Source: G020353115 sp964640125 (GTDB lineage: Bacteria > Bacteroidota > Bacteroidia > Bacteroidales > VadinHA17). From it: a stretch of 64,000 bases of DNA. Where the stretch lies: assembly GCA_964640125.1 (NCBI GenBank), contig CAZXGG010000007.1, positions 14,452-78,451 on the forward strand, in the 5' to 3' direction. Below, piece by piece: positions 1 through 8,609 of the stretch. The notes beneath the pieces are model-generated. The model saw nothing but the letters and a program-made list of their open reading frames with translations, had not been told where the DNA came from and did no database searches. Numbering within the stretch: the stretch's first letter is position 1; each line of letters opens with the position of its first letter. Both the position numbers and the translations under genes were made by a program.

Positions 1-220
1 AAAATCCTCAGATAAGAAAGTTACCTGGTTTTGTCTTTGTTTGTCAATGCGTTCAATGCATTGGTAAGTGTTTCGTCATCGGCAAGATAATAGTGACGCA
101 ACGGTTTCAGATTTGAGTTAAGTTCGTAAATTTACGGTTTTTCTTCTATGTAAATAAAACATAAACATTGAATAATTGTACTATGCGAAGTATTATTCCA
201 CCGGGTGCAGATTCCCGGAT
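1..220. other. Left-edge intergenic stretch, no gene seen
   Basis: AT-rich sequence with stop codons in all frames and no convincing reading frame. Just past the stop of the gene that follows on the minus strand there is a short CCGGG/CCCGG stem (about 201-218) without a T tract, so it is at best a weak terminator. Nothing else is supported. Confidence 0.5.
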
Positions 221-1132
221 TTAATCCAACTTACCATCCAGCCAGTGAATAATATTGAGCAACAATTGGTAATTCTCGCTTGCATCCTCACTGTTCATTC
301 CTGCCTTTATCTTCTGTTCTCCCGCTAATTGTGCAGAAAACATTGCAGCTTCACCAAATACTACAATTCTCCCTTCTCCAGATTTCTTATAAGCTCCCTG
401 TGACCATCCTTTCACATTATAGGCAGGAGTATTTTTATTAAAAACCCAGGCTGTATCAGGCAGCAAATTAACATACATATCATTGAATACTAAAACCGGT
501 TTGGCATCAGCTGGTATCCTGAATGCCTGACCGGTAAAAGTTGCAATTTGATTAACACGTTCTGTAGAGTCTCTTCCGTTGGTGATTACATTACCAATAA
601 GTGTTTCTTCTTTTCTATTGAAAAATGCAGGGCCTCTGTTCAGGGTATCCATTGCAAAACCATTGGTAAATTCAAAATCAAAGGCAGCAGCGAGTTCCTT
701 TGCAGCACCTGCCATGGGCATATGATCGGCAATAAGAAACAAACTTCCGCCATCATACACCCACTGCCGGATAAACTCGATTTCTTCTTTTGTGAAGGCT
801 GAGGGAATGGGCAGATACCAGTTTCTAACATTACGCTGATGTAATGCATTGGATATTACAAGGATCTTCCCTTCAGCTAACTGCTTTTTATTAAACCTTT
901 CTTTATAGGCTTTAACCTGATATCCGTCTCTTTCCAAAAGATTTGAAAACGCCTTATACCGACCCTCTTTTGTATGAAAATTATGATGCCCTTGGTCAAT
1001 AAAAATTACAGATCCTTTCCCGGATTCATATTCCGGATTCTCAATTATTGGATGATAGGAAGTATCTGCAACCTGTTGTGAAAACAGCCAGTTGGGTAAA
1101 ATTAAAATGATGAGAATGAGTAATGTTTTCAT
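221..1132 (-). CDS. Secreted DUF4350-like (GATase1-fold) protein
   Basis: The protein is 303 residues when started at the Met before KTLLILII, which begins a clean signal peptide ending near FSQ; a second Met five codons upstream (1147) would only add a non-hydrophobic lead. The body has the alternating pattern of a class-I glutamine-amidotransferase-like Rossmann fold: VIFIDQGHHNFHT near the start, ILVISNA, then a GGSLFLIADHMPMAGAA segment and a late GRIVVFGEAAMFSAQ strand. This matches what is remembered of DUF4350-type proteins in Bacteroidota, where the GGSL.LIADHMP element is typical. It is likely periplasmic. No enzymatic activity can be assigned. It stands alone, convergent with nothing visible at the left edge. 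Confidence 0.75.
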   Translation of the reverse strand: MKTLLILIILILPNWLFSQQVADTSYHPIIENPEYESGKGSVIFIDQGHHNFHTKEGRYKAFSNLLERDGYQVKAYKERFNKKQLAEGKILVISNALHQRNVRNWYLPIPSAFTKEEIEFIRQWVYDGGSLFLIADHMPMAGAAKELAAAFDFEFTNGFAMDTLNRGPAFFNRKEETLIGNVITNGRDSTERVNQIATFTGQAFRIPADAKPVLVFNDMYVNLLPDTAWVFNKNTPAYNVKGWSQGAYKKSGEGRIVVFGEAAMFSAQLAGEQKIKAGMNSEDASENYQLLLNIIHWLDGKLD

Positions 1133-1553
1133 AATAATTGATGTCATGATTTATTATACCTGAACTATTGTTATTTGTTCTCCGCCTTGCGGATCACGTA
1201 ATTCGTTCATCCGCCAGTGGCGGACGAACTGTTATTTATTCGCTGACGCGAATGTTATTCAGTGCTGGTATCAAAATCCTTTGAATGTATCGTAAATAAC
1301 TCAATAACGGTTACAAAGCCTGCCCATCACGGCAGGCGGGCCTTCGGCAGAAAAAATACTCCCAATGGGATGTTTTTTCGGGACCACTCATCTCTCATTT
1401 CTTGTTTTTACCGAGGACCTAGTACCCCCGCCTGAACGACTGCACTGTTCAGTCGGGCAGGGAGGACCCAGGACCAATCTCTTTTTCTCTCCCTCTCCCC
1501 ATCACACAGTCTCATAGTCTCACTTTTTTACTCTATACTCTTTACTAATCTCC
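1133..1553. other. Intergenic region rich in small palindromes
   Basis: No gene is visible. It contains a perfect TCCGCCA-G-TGGCGGA palindrome (1210-1224, extended by imperfect GTTCA/CGAAC flanks), an ATTCGC-TGAC-GCGAAT stem (1238-1253), a copy of a dispersed hairpin element (1350-1419, listed separately) and a pyrimidine-rich tail with TCTCATAGTCTCAC-type words (about 1500-1525) that recur near 33790. Confidence 0.6.
1350..1419 (-). repeat. Dispersed hairpin element, copy 1 (terminator-like)
   Basis: Read on the minus strand the element runs from GGTCCTCGGT through AAAAACAAGAAATGAGAG to GGTCCCGAAAAAACA, an inner TCCCA/TGGGA stem and GTATTTTTTC. The same order of words occurs at 29371-29480 on the plus strand. 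GAAAAAA and TTTTTTC arms close a hairpin that ends in a T tract in both directions, so it could act as a bidirectional terminator between trmD and the DUF4350-like gene. Confidence 0.6.
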
Positions 1554-2231
1554 CTATTCTTCCAGCAGACCCGGTCTCAATTTTCGTGTTCGTTCAACCG
1601 ATTGCTCCATTCTCCACTTCTCAATCTCCCCGGCATGTCCGGAAATCAATACATCCGGCACTTTCCAGCCTTTGAAGTCTGCAGGTCTGGTATAAACAGG
1701 GGGAGCCAGAAGGTTATCCTGGAATGAATCCGTTAGTGCTGAGGTCTCATCAGAGATAACGCCCGGGATCAACCGCACGATGGAGTCAGTTATGATTGCC
1801 GCTGCAAGCTCCCCCCCCGAAAGCACAAAATTACCAATGGAGAGTTCAAGTGTTATGAGATGATCACGAACCCGCTGATCTACCCCTTTGTAATGACCGC
1901 ATAGCAGGATAATATTTTTTGCCAGTGAAAGTTTGTTTGCTGTTTTCTGGTCAAAAAGTTTCCCATCGGGAGAGGTATAAATCACCTCATCGTACGACCT
2001 CTCTTTTGTTAATTTCGTCCAGAGCTTGTAAATCGGCTCAATTTTCATGACCATTCCTGCCCCTCCACCGAAGGGATAATCATCCACACTTTTATACCGG
2101 TCATTGGAATAATCCCTGAGATTATGGATGACAATGTCCACCAGTCTTTTCTCTTTTGCCCGTTGGATAATGGAATGACTGAGTGGACCGGTAAAGAGAT
2201 CCGGTAATATGGTTATTATATCTATCCTCAT
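1554..2231 (-). CDS. trmD: tRNA (guanine-N1-)-methyltransferase
   Basis: TrmD methylates G37 at N1 in tRNAs reading CNN codons, using S-adenosylmethionine; it is a cytoplasmic SPOUT-fold dimer. The start MRIDIITILPDLF is the normal TrmD N terminus and gives 225 residues; an upstream Met at 2315 would add 28 atypical residues. Visible hallmarks are GGGAGMVMKIEP, LLCGHYKGVDQRV and the trefoil-knot SAM loop SIGNFVLSGGELAA, followed by DSLSF-like ALTDSFQDNLLAPPVYTRP and VLISGHAGEIEKWR. It is not accompanied by rpsP, rimM or rplS, so the classical operon is split here. A TACATTTG box lies 12 nt upstream of the start. Confidence 0.97.
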   Translation of the reverse strand: MRIDIITILPDLFTGPLSHSIIQRAKEKRLVDIVIHNLRDYSNDRYKSVDDYPFGGGAGMVMKIEPIYKLWTKLTKERSYDEVIYTSPDGKLFDQKTANKLSLAKNIILLCGHYKGVDQRVRDHLITLELSIGNFVLSGGELAAAIITDSIVRLIPGVISDETSALTDSFQDNLLAPPVYTRPADFKGWKVPDVLISGHAGEIEKWRMEQSVERTRKLRPGLLEE

Positions 2232-2242
2232 CGGTTTTAAAT

Positions 2243-2250
2243 CAAATGTA
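2243..2250 (-). promoter_or_regulatory. Candidate -7 box for trmD
   Basis: Minus-strand TACATTTG matches the Bacteroidota -7 consensus TAnnTTTG exactly. It lies only 11 nt before the trmD ATG, so transcription would start almost at the start codon. No -33 TTTG is seen at the expected 19-21 nt, which lowers confidence. Confidence 0.35.
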
Positions 2251-2370
2251 GTGACTAATTCCCAAATAAAAAACCCGGGATTTGTACACAGACTTGAAAC
2301 CCATTGCAACCGCAATTTATTCTAAATTGCAGTAAAAAGTTTGCTATTCGGCTTAGATTGTATATTTTCG

Positions 2371-2378
2371 TAATTTTG
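2371..2378 (+). promoter_or_regulatory. Candidate -7 box for the DUF349 gene
   Basis: TAATTTTG fits TAnnTTTG and lies 46 nt upstream of the first ATG of the DUF349 reading frame (2424). It is divergent from the trmD candidate. No matching -33 element was found. Confidence 0.4.
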
Positions 2379-2423
2379 TGTTCGTACCGCTTTCTTTGTA
2401 GTAGGTTGACTAAATTGGAGATA

Positions 2424-2480
2424 ATGATGGAGACTACATTGAATGATGATTCTGTTCATGATGAACAATTCGGGAACCCG
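2424..2480 (+). other. Displaced N-terminal segment of the DUF349 protein (apparent frameshift)
   Basis: Tandem ATGs at 2424 and 2427 follow a GGAG (2417-2420) and open a frame coding METTLNDDSVHDEQFGNP. This is acidic and has the character of a real N terminus. The frame then degenerates, while the frame of the main gene immediately continues with ATEPENKKDPTDNSEMAEKN, also acidic and coding-like but closed upstream by TGA at 2462. One additional base near 2480 would join the two into a single product of about 720 residues. This is a real one-base deletion, an assembly error or a programmed shift; the sequence alone cannot decide. Confidence 0.55.
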
Positions 2481-2524
2481 CAACGGAACCTGAAAATAAG
2501 AAGGACCCTACAGACAACAGCGAA

Positions 2525-4633
2525 ATGGCTGAAAAGAATGCTACTACAGGAGATGTTGATAAGACATCCCTGAGTCCGGAAAATGAGAACATTGCTTCTG
2601 GTAAACAGGAAGTAACTGCAAATTCGAAAGATGAAACCCTCCTCAGTCCTGAGGAAGAGCACTCCGCGGCTGAGTCAGGTGAAACTGACTCCAGCGGTGA
2701 GATTAATACCCCACCCGAACAGACCGGGGATATTGGATCAGAAAAGGATCCCGAACAAAAACCCGACCAGGAAGACCACACCGTAACTGCACCAAACGAT
2801 AAACATTCCGATTCACCACAGGCAGAAAGCGCCCTTTCTGAACCATCCGATATTAAAGAGGATGAAGAGGGGAAAGTAGATGCAGAGGACGAAGAGATTA
2901 CCGTCAAGGAAGTTGACTATACAACCTTTTCCATTGATGAATTGGTGAATACCCTTACCATATTGATCTCAGAACGGCCTGTACAGGAAATCTGGAACGA
3001 TGTGGAAAACATTAAAGTCAATTTCTACAAGAAACATAAAATTGAATTAGAAAAAAAGAAGAAAGCTTTTCTTGCTGAGGGTGGTGATATTATCGATTTC
3101 ATGCCGGGAGAGGATCCCCGTGAAATTCAGATGAAAGAACTGCTTGCTAAATACAGAAACCTTAAATCTTCCTTTAACAAGGATCTTGAACTTCAGAAAC
3201 AGAAAAACCTGGAGGAGAAATACCATATCATCGAGGAGATTAAAGACCTGATTAACCGGAAAGAATCGATCAATAAAACATTTCAGGAGTTCAGAGACCT
3301 TCAATCACGATGGAGAGAGGTGGGCGTTGTACCGCAACAAACCCTCAAAGATCTGTGGAATACCTATCATCATCACGTTGAGAAGTTTTATGATTATATT
3401 AAAATAAATAAGGAATTGCGCGACCTGGACCTGAAAAAAAACCAGGAAGCAAAAATAAAACTTTGTGAAAGAGCCGAGGAACTGATGATGGAACCTTCCG
3501 TGGTGAATGCCTTTAAACGACTTCAAAAACTGCATGATCAATGGCGTGAAACCGGCCCCGTACCGCATGAGGTGAAAAATGAGTTGTGGGAACGGTTCCG
3601 GGAAGCAACATCCAAAATCAATAAAAAACACCAGGAGTTCTATGAGGAACTGAAATCAACACAGAAAAAAAACCTGGAAGCCAAAATCCACCTGTGTGAA
3701 CAGATTGAAGAGCTTAATAAACAGACGATTTCGTCTCATAATGAATGGGATAAAAAATCAGGCGAAGTCATAGAGCTACAGAAAATCTGGAGAACGATTG
3801 GATATGCTCCGAAAAAAAGCAACAATAAAATATACCAGCGATTCCGGGAAGCATGCGATACCTTTTTTACCCATAAACGGGAATTTTATATCGAAAACAA
3901 AGAGGTCCAGAATAATAACCTGCAGCAAAAAATTGAACTCTGCTTCCAGGCTGAATCCCTTAAAAACAGCACAGAATGGCAGAAAACTACAGAAGATCTT
4001 ATTCAATTGCAGAAAAAATGGAAGGAGATCGGACCGGTGCACAGAAAACACTCCGGAAAAATATGGAAAAGATTTCGTTCAGCCTGCGATACATTCTTTC
4101 AGAAAAAATCTGAGCATTATGCCCAGATTGACAATTCCTATGAAGATAACCTGAAACTGAAAAAAGAACTGATCAAGGAGATTGGTAAATTCAAGCCGGT
4201 TGAAAATATGGAGGAGAATTTTAACCAGTTGAATGATTTCCAGCGCAGGTGGACAGAAATTGGATATGTCCCGTTCAAACATAAGGATGAGATTCTCCAG
4301 GAATACAGGGATACAATAAATAAGGCATTCGACAGCTTGAAAGTTGGTGAGAATCAAAAAAGCCTGTTGAAATACAAGAATAAACTGGTAAATATCATGG
4401 AAAACCCGAAAGCCGAGATGAAAATTAAACAGGACCGGGAAAAATTTATCAATAAGATTAAACAGCTGGAAAATGATATCGTTTTGTGGGAGAACAATAT
4501 CGGGTTCTTTGCCAAATCAAAAAATGCCGATTCCATGATCCAAGAGGTACACCAGAAAATCAGTCGGGCAAAGAACTCCATTATTCTGCTTGAGGAGAAG
4601 ATTCAATTGATCGATCAGTCTGATACGGATTGA
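2525..4633 (+). CDS. DUF349 repeat protein
   Basis: The open frame gives 702 residues. Residues 1-110 are an acidic, low-complexity, probably disordered head rich in E, D, S and P. After a small helical segment come five DUF349 repeats of about 77 residues, each with a W-x-E/T-x-G-x-x-P core: WREVGVVP (about 262), WRETGPVP (339), WRTIGYAP (421), WKEIGPVH (497) and WTEIGYVP (575). The protein ends in a basic coiled-coil tail. DUF349 proteins are long cytoplasmic helical proteins; a nucleic-acid or ribosome-linked role has been suggested for relatives but no function is assumed here. The chosen Met is internal: the true start is probably at 2424 (see the displaced segment). It is followed 66 nt later by pyrG. 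Confidence 0.9.
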   Translation: MAEKNATTGDVDKTSLSPENENIASGKQEVTANSKDETLLSPEEEHSAAESGETDSSGEINTPPEQTGDIGSEKDPEQKPDQEDHTVTAPNDKHSDSPQAESALSEPSDIKEDEEGKVDAEDEEITVKEVDYTTFSIDELVNTLTILISERPVQEIWNDVENIKVNFYKKHKIELEKKKKAFLAEGGDIIDFMPGEDPREIQMKELLAKYRNLKSSFNKDLELQKQKNLEEKYHIIEEIKDLINRKESINKTFQEFRDLQSRWREVGVVPQQTLKDLWNTYHHHVEKFYDYIKINKELRDLDLKKNQEAKIKLCERAEELMMEPSVVNAFKRLQKLHDQWRETGPVPHEVKNELWERFREATSKINKKHQEFYEELKSTQKKNLEAKIHLCEQIEELNKQTISSHNEWDKKSGEVIELQKIWRTIGYAPKKSNNKIYQRFREACDTFFTHKREFYIENKEVQNNNLQQKIELCFQAESLKNSTEWQKTTEDLIQLQKKWKEIGPVHRKHSGKIWKRFRSACDTFFQKKSEHYAQIDNSYEDNLKLKKELIKEIGKFKPVENMEENFNQLNDFQRRWTEIGYVPFKHKDEILQEYRDTINKAFDSLKVGENQKSLLKYKNKLVNIMENPKAEMKIKQDREKFINKIKQLENDIVLWENNIGFFAKSKNADSMIQEVHQKISRAKNSIILLEEKIQLIDQSDTD

Positions 4634-4699
4634 TAACATCAATGCAACTTATTAAATAACTCATCCAGGTGATCCCTGGACCAAAAATTAATAAAACAA

Positions 4700-6310
4700 T
4701 TGACATTATCTTCAACTAAATTTATTTTTGTTACCGGAGGGGTTACTTCATCATTAGGTAAAGGAATTGTTTCATCATCACTGGCGAAACTGCTGCAAGC
4801 CCGTGGATATTCTGTCGGGATCCAAAAACTGGATCCCTATATTAACGTCGATCCAGGAACGTTGAATCCCTATGAACATGGAGAATGCTATGTTACAGAA
4901 GACGGTGCAGAAACCGACCTTGACCTTGGCCATTATGAGCGATTCCTGAATCTCCCGACATCACAGGAAAACAACGTCACTACCGGAACGGTTTACCAGG
5001 CGGTGATCGACAAGGAAAGAAGAGGGGATTACCTGGGTAAAACAGTCCAGGTTATCCCCCATATAACCGATGAGATAAAGTGGCGGATCAAACTGGTTGC
5101 AGAGAAAAACAAGTATGATGTCGTTATCACAGAGATCGGCGGAACCGTTGGAGATATTGAGTCCCTGCCCTATATTGAAGCGGTCCGCCAGATGAAATGG
5201 GAGATGGGATCCTCCAATTGCCTGGTTATTCACCTTACACTGGTTCCTTTCCTGCCTGCTTCCGGTGAATTGAAAACAAAACCCACACAACATTCTGTTA
5301 AAGAACTGCTGGAAAATGGGATCCAGCCTGATATACTGGTGCTCCGCACACAAAAAGTACTGACCGACGACATTCGGCAAAAAGTTGCTCTCTTCTGTAA
5401 TGTTGACATCACTTCTGTTATTGAATCCATCGATGTCCAAACCATCTACGAGGTGCCGCTCTATATGCTGAAGGAGAAGCTTGATGTCACTGCCTTGAGA
5501 AAACTCAAATTGGCAGTGAGAAGAGAACCGGCCTTGAAAAAATGGAGAGAATTTATCTTCAAACTGAAAAATCCAAAAAAAGAAGTACGTATCGGATTGG
5601 TTGGAAAGTATGTTGAGCTGCAGGATGCCTATAAATCAATCACCGAGTCATTTATTCACGCCGGGGCGATGAATGAATGCAAAGTGGAACTGATCTTAAT
5701 TCATTCCCAACAGATTACAGAGAAAAAGGTTTCTGAAAAATGCAAGGACCTGAAAGGGATCCTGGTGGCTCCGGGTTTCGGGAAACGGGGAATTGAGGGC
5801 AAAATATTAGCCGCCGGATATGCCAGAAAAAACAACATCCCTTTCCTGGGAATCTGCCTGGGAATGCAGTGTGCTGTAATCGAATACGCCAGGAACGTTC
5901 TGGGTTGGACCACTGCCAATTCAACAGAAATGAACAGTAAGACCAATTATCCGGTTATCGATTTGATGGAAGAGCAGAAGAATGTGGTGAATAAAGGTGG
6001 GACCATGAGACTTGGAGCCTATTCATGCAGGCTGAAAAAAGGGAGTAATGCCTATAAAGCATACGGACTTCCGGAAGTGAGGGAGAGACACAGACACCGC
6101 TATGAGTTTAATGATAAATATTTACGTGATTTTGAAAAAGCCGGCATGAAAGCTACGGGAATAAATCCCGATACAAACCTGGTTGAAATCGTTGAAATAC
6201 CAGGACATAAATGGTTTGTGGGTGTGCAGTTCCACCCGGAATACAGCAGTACAGTGATAAAACCACATCCCCTGTTTGTTCAGTTTATCCGTAATGCACT
6301 GTATGAATAA
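4700..6310 (+). CDS. pyrG: CTP synthase
   Basis: PyrG makes CTP from UTP, ATP and glutamine. At 536 residues it has the usual length. The N-terminal amidoligase domain begins KFIFVTGGVTSSLGKGI with the P-loop-like region and holds GTVGDIES; the C-terminal class-I glutaminase has LGICLGMQ with the nucleophile Cys near residue 386 and FHPEYSS with the His-Glu pair. The start is a TTG at 4700; no ATG or GTG lies close enough to begin the conserved N terminus, so the TTG start is well supported. yidC follows 47 nt downstream, the pyrG-yidC order commonly found in Bacteroidota. Confidence 0.98.
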   Translation: MTLSSTKFIFVTGGVTSSLGKGIVSSSLAKLLQARGYSVGIQKLDPYINVDPGTLNPYEHGECYVTEDGAETDLDLGHYERFLNLPTSQENNVTTGTVYQAVIDKERRGDYLGKTVQVIPHITDEIKWRIKLVAEKNKYDVVITEIGGTVGDIESLPYIEAVRQMKWEMGSSNCLVIHLTLVPFLPASGELKTKPTQHSVKELLENGIQPDILVLRTQKVLTDDIRQKVALFCNVDITSVIESIDVQTIYEVPLYMLKEKLDVTALRKLKLAVRREPALKKWREFIFKLKNPKKEVRIGLVGKYVELQDAYKSITESFIHAGAMNECKVELILIHSQQITEKKVSEKCKDLKGILVAPGFGKRGIEGKILAAGYARKNNIPFLGICLGMQCAVIEYARNVLGWTTANSTEMNSKTNYPVIDLMEEQKNVVNKGGTMRLGAYSCRLKKGSNAYKAYGLPEVRERHRHRYEFNDKYLRDFEKAGMKATGINPDTNLVEIVEIPGHKWFVGVQFHPEYSSTVIKPHPLFVQFIRNALYE

Positions 6311-6357
6311 TGGGGTCTGGAATAATATCCTTAAGCCTTTGAAAAGAACAACGAATA

Positions 6358-8352
6358 ATGGATAAAAACACAATTATTGGAATCCTTCTGATTGGTGCCA
6401 TCTTTATTGGGTTTAGCTATTTTAATAATACCCGGCTAAACAAGGCATTTAATAAGGAGGTTGAAATAGCCGACTCTCTGTATAATGCAGAAGATTATCC
6501 CAGTGCCAAGGGTTCTTATATGAAAGCCCTGCGCATACGCCCAAATCAGCCTTACCCTGCATTAAAAATTAGTGAAATCGATAGTATTTTAGCCGTTTCC
6601 AAAATTCAGGCAGATACCGTTCAACAGGCTGAAGTTGCTGAACCGGCAATGAAACAACCGGTTTCCACTCCGGACAGGGTCCAGGATGCATTGAAACTCG
6701 ATGACCAGGAAAGCCTCGCTGGAGTATTTGAACAGACTGCTGTTGGTGAGACAGAGATGATTACACTGGAAAATAATCTGTTGAAACTGGACATTTCCAC
6801 ACTTGGGGGAAGGATCTATTCCGCACAATTGAAAAAATATACAACCTACGATTCACTTCCATTAATCCTTTTCAATGGCGATTCAACCATCTTTGGATTT
6901 GAGTTTTTTACCCGGGAAAACAGACCGGTTGGGACCAATAATCTCTATTTTGAACCCCAGGGAAGCGAGAGGCATCTCGATGCATCAGAATCCCCTAAAT
7001 CATTTGCCTTGCGACTGGTCTCGGAACCCGGGAAATACATAGAATATACCTATACGCTCAACCCCGGTGAGTATATGGTTGATTTCGATATTAACCTGGT
7101 TGGAATGACGGATATCATCCCGTCAAACCTGAATGCACTTGATTTGAATTGGGAAATTTACCTGCCTCAGCAGGAGAAAGGAAGACAAAACGAAGACAAT
7201 TATACATCTCTTAAATATAAGTACTATCAGGGAGAAGTTGACGGCTTCAGGGAAAGATCGCAGAAAGATGAAGAGACAAATGAAATAACCACCCGGGTAA
7301 AATGGCTGGCATTTAAAGATCAGTTCTTTTCTTCCGTTCTGATTGCTGACAATTATTTTCTCAATGCGTATGTGAGCTCCAGAAAACTTCCTGAGTCAGA
7401 AGATTATCTCAGGGATTTCAAGGCTGAATTGAGTATCCCTTACGAGGCAGATAGTGACGAAACGATCGGCTTCCGGTTTTACTTTGGTCCAAACCATTTC
7501 AATACCCTGAAAAAATATGAAGTGGAACTCGAAGAGCTGGTATTCCTCGGTAGAAATATCATTCGGTGGATAAGCCAGTTTGTTATCATCCCGATCTTCA
7601 ACTGGCTCAATAAATACATTGCCAACTATGGAATCATTATCCTGCTGATGACCATCATTATCAAGATGGGTTTGTTTCCATTGACCTGGAAGTCCTATAT
7701 GTCACAGGCTAAAATGAAAGTCCTCAAACCACAGGTCGATGAGATAAATGCTCGATTTCCCAAGAAGGAAGATGCGATGAAAAAACAGCAGGCAACCATG
7801 GCTCTCTATAAACGGGCCGGAGTGAGTCCGATGGGTGGGTGCCTGCCCATGCTCCTCCAAATGCCCATCCTGTTTGCCATGTTCAGGTTTTTCCCCGCAT
7901 CCATTGAACTAAGACAACAAAAATTCCTCTGGGCCGATGATCTTTCTACTTACGATTCCATCTTTGACCTTCCCTTTAACATACCAATGTATGGAGACCA
8001 TATAAGCCTCTTCACACTCCTCATGACAGTGTCTACCATAGTCACTATGAAAATTAATAGCCCCTCAGCATCCGGAAGCAGTCAAATGCCCGGGATGAAA
8101 GGAATGATGTATATCATGCCCATTATGTTTATGCTGATTCTGAATAATTTCTCCGCTGGTCTGACCTATTATTACTTCCTGGCAAACCTGATCACCTTTG
8201 GACAGAACTTGATCACAAAACAGTTTCTTGATGAAGGAGCCATCCTGAAGAGAATGGAAGAGAACAAAAAGAAACCCCAGAAAAAATCAAAGTGGCAACA
8301 GCGGCTTGAAGCAGCAGCAAAACAACGGGGGGGGCAACCCAAAAGAAAATAA
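6358..8352 (+). CDS. yidC: Membrane protein insertase YidC
   Basis: YidC inserts and folds inner-membrane proteins, with or without SecYEG. The 664-residue protein has an N-terminal anchor (IIGILLIGAIFIGFSYF), a large periplasmic beta-supersandwich domain (about 125-390), and the conserved five-helix core with ISQFVIIPIFNWLNKYIANYGIIILL, the cytoplasmic hairpin around MKVLKPQVDEINARF, GVSPMGGCLPMLLQMPILFAMF and a basic tail. An oddity is residues 37-75 (ADSLYNAEDYPSAKGSYMKA, then LRIRPNQPYPALKI), which reads like a single TPR unit between the anchor and the periplasmic domain. The last residues are Lys/Arg-rich, as usual for ribosome contact. Confidence 0.97.
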   Translation: MDKNTIIGILLIGAIFIGFSYFNNTRLNKAFNKEVEIADSLYNAEDYPSAKGSYMKALRIRPNQPYPALKISEIDSILAVSKIQADTVQQAEVAEPAMKQPVSTPDRVQDALKLDDQESLAGVFEQTAVGETEMITLENNLLKLDISTLGGRIYSAQLKKYTTYDSLPLILFNGDSTIFGFEFFTRENRPVGTNNLYFEPQGSERHLDASESPKSFALRLVSEPGKYIEYTYTLNPGEYMVDFDINLVGMTDIIPSNLNALDLNWEIYLPQQEKGRQNEDNYTSLKYKYYQGEVDGFRERSQKDEETNEITTRVKWLAFKDQFFSSVLIADNYFLNAYVSSRKLPESEDYLRDFKAELSIPYEADSDETIGFRFYFGPNHFNTLKKYEVELEELVFLGRNIIRWISQFVIIPIFNWLNKYIANYGIIILLMTIIIKMGLFPLTWKSYMSQAKMKVLKPQVDEINARFPKKEDAMKKQQATMALYKRAGVSPMGGCLPMLLQMPILFAMFRFFPASIELRQQKFLWADDLSTYDSIFDLPFNIPMYGDHISLFTLLMTVSTIVTMKINSPSASGSSQMPGMKGMMYIMPIMFMLILNNFSAGLTYYYFLANLITFGQNLITKQFLDEGAILKRMEENKKKPQKKSKWQQRLEAAAKQRGGQPKRK

Positions 8353-8609
8353 GGAATTCTGATCAAATTAACCGGAAGGTGAAAAAGCAGGTTACGAAGC
8401 AGATCAAATTACCCACTGAAATCCTGATTCGCAACTCCTCCAATCGTTTTATAAGGATTAATAAAGGATCTTTTCAGTAGGTGGTTCTTTTTATTGATGA
8501 ATTGATTGTACATAAAACGATACAGCATATGCTAAATCGGGCACGAAAAAAAAATCATCCACTCTCTACGGAAAACTGTTTTTTGAGACTATACGGGAAG
8601 ATCTTTGCT

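Noticed and set aside
201..218. CCGGG/CCCGG stem as a terminator for the first gene
   Set aside because: The five-base stem is not followed by a T tract on the minus strand, so it was not listed as a terminator.
2434..2907. Minus-strand open frame of 157 codons, rich in Ser
   Set aside because: It is the reverse strand of the acidic head of the DUF349 gene, where GAA/GAT codons read as Ser/Phe on the other strand. It has no domain or independent start signal.
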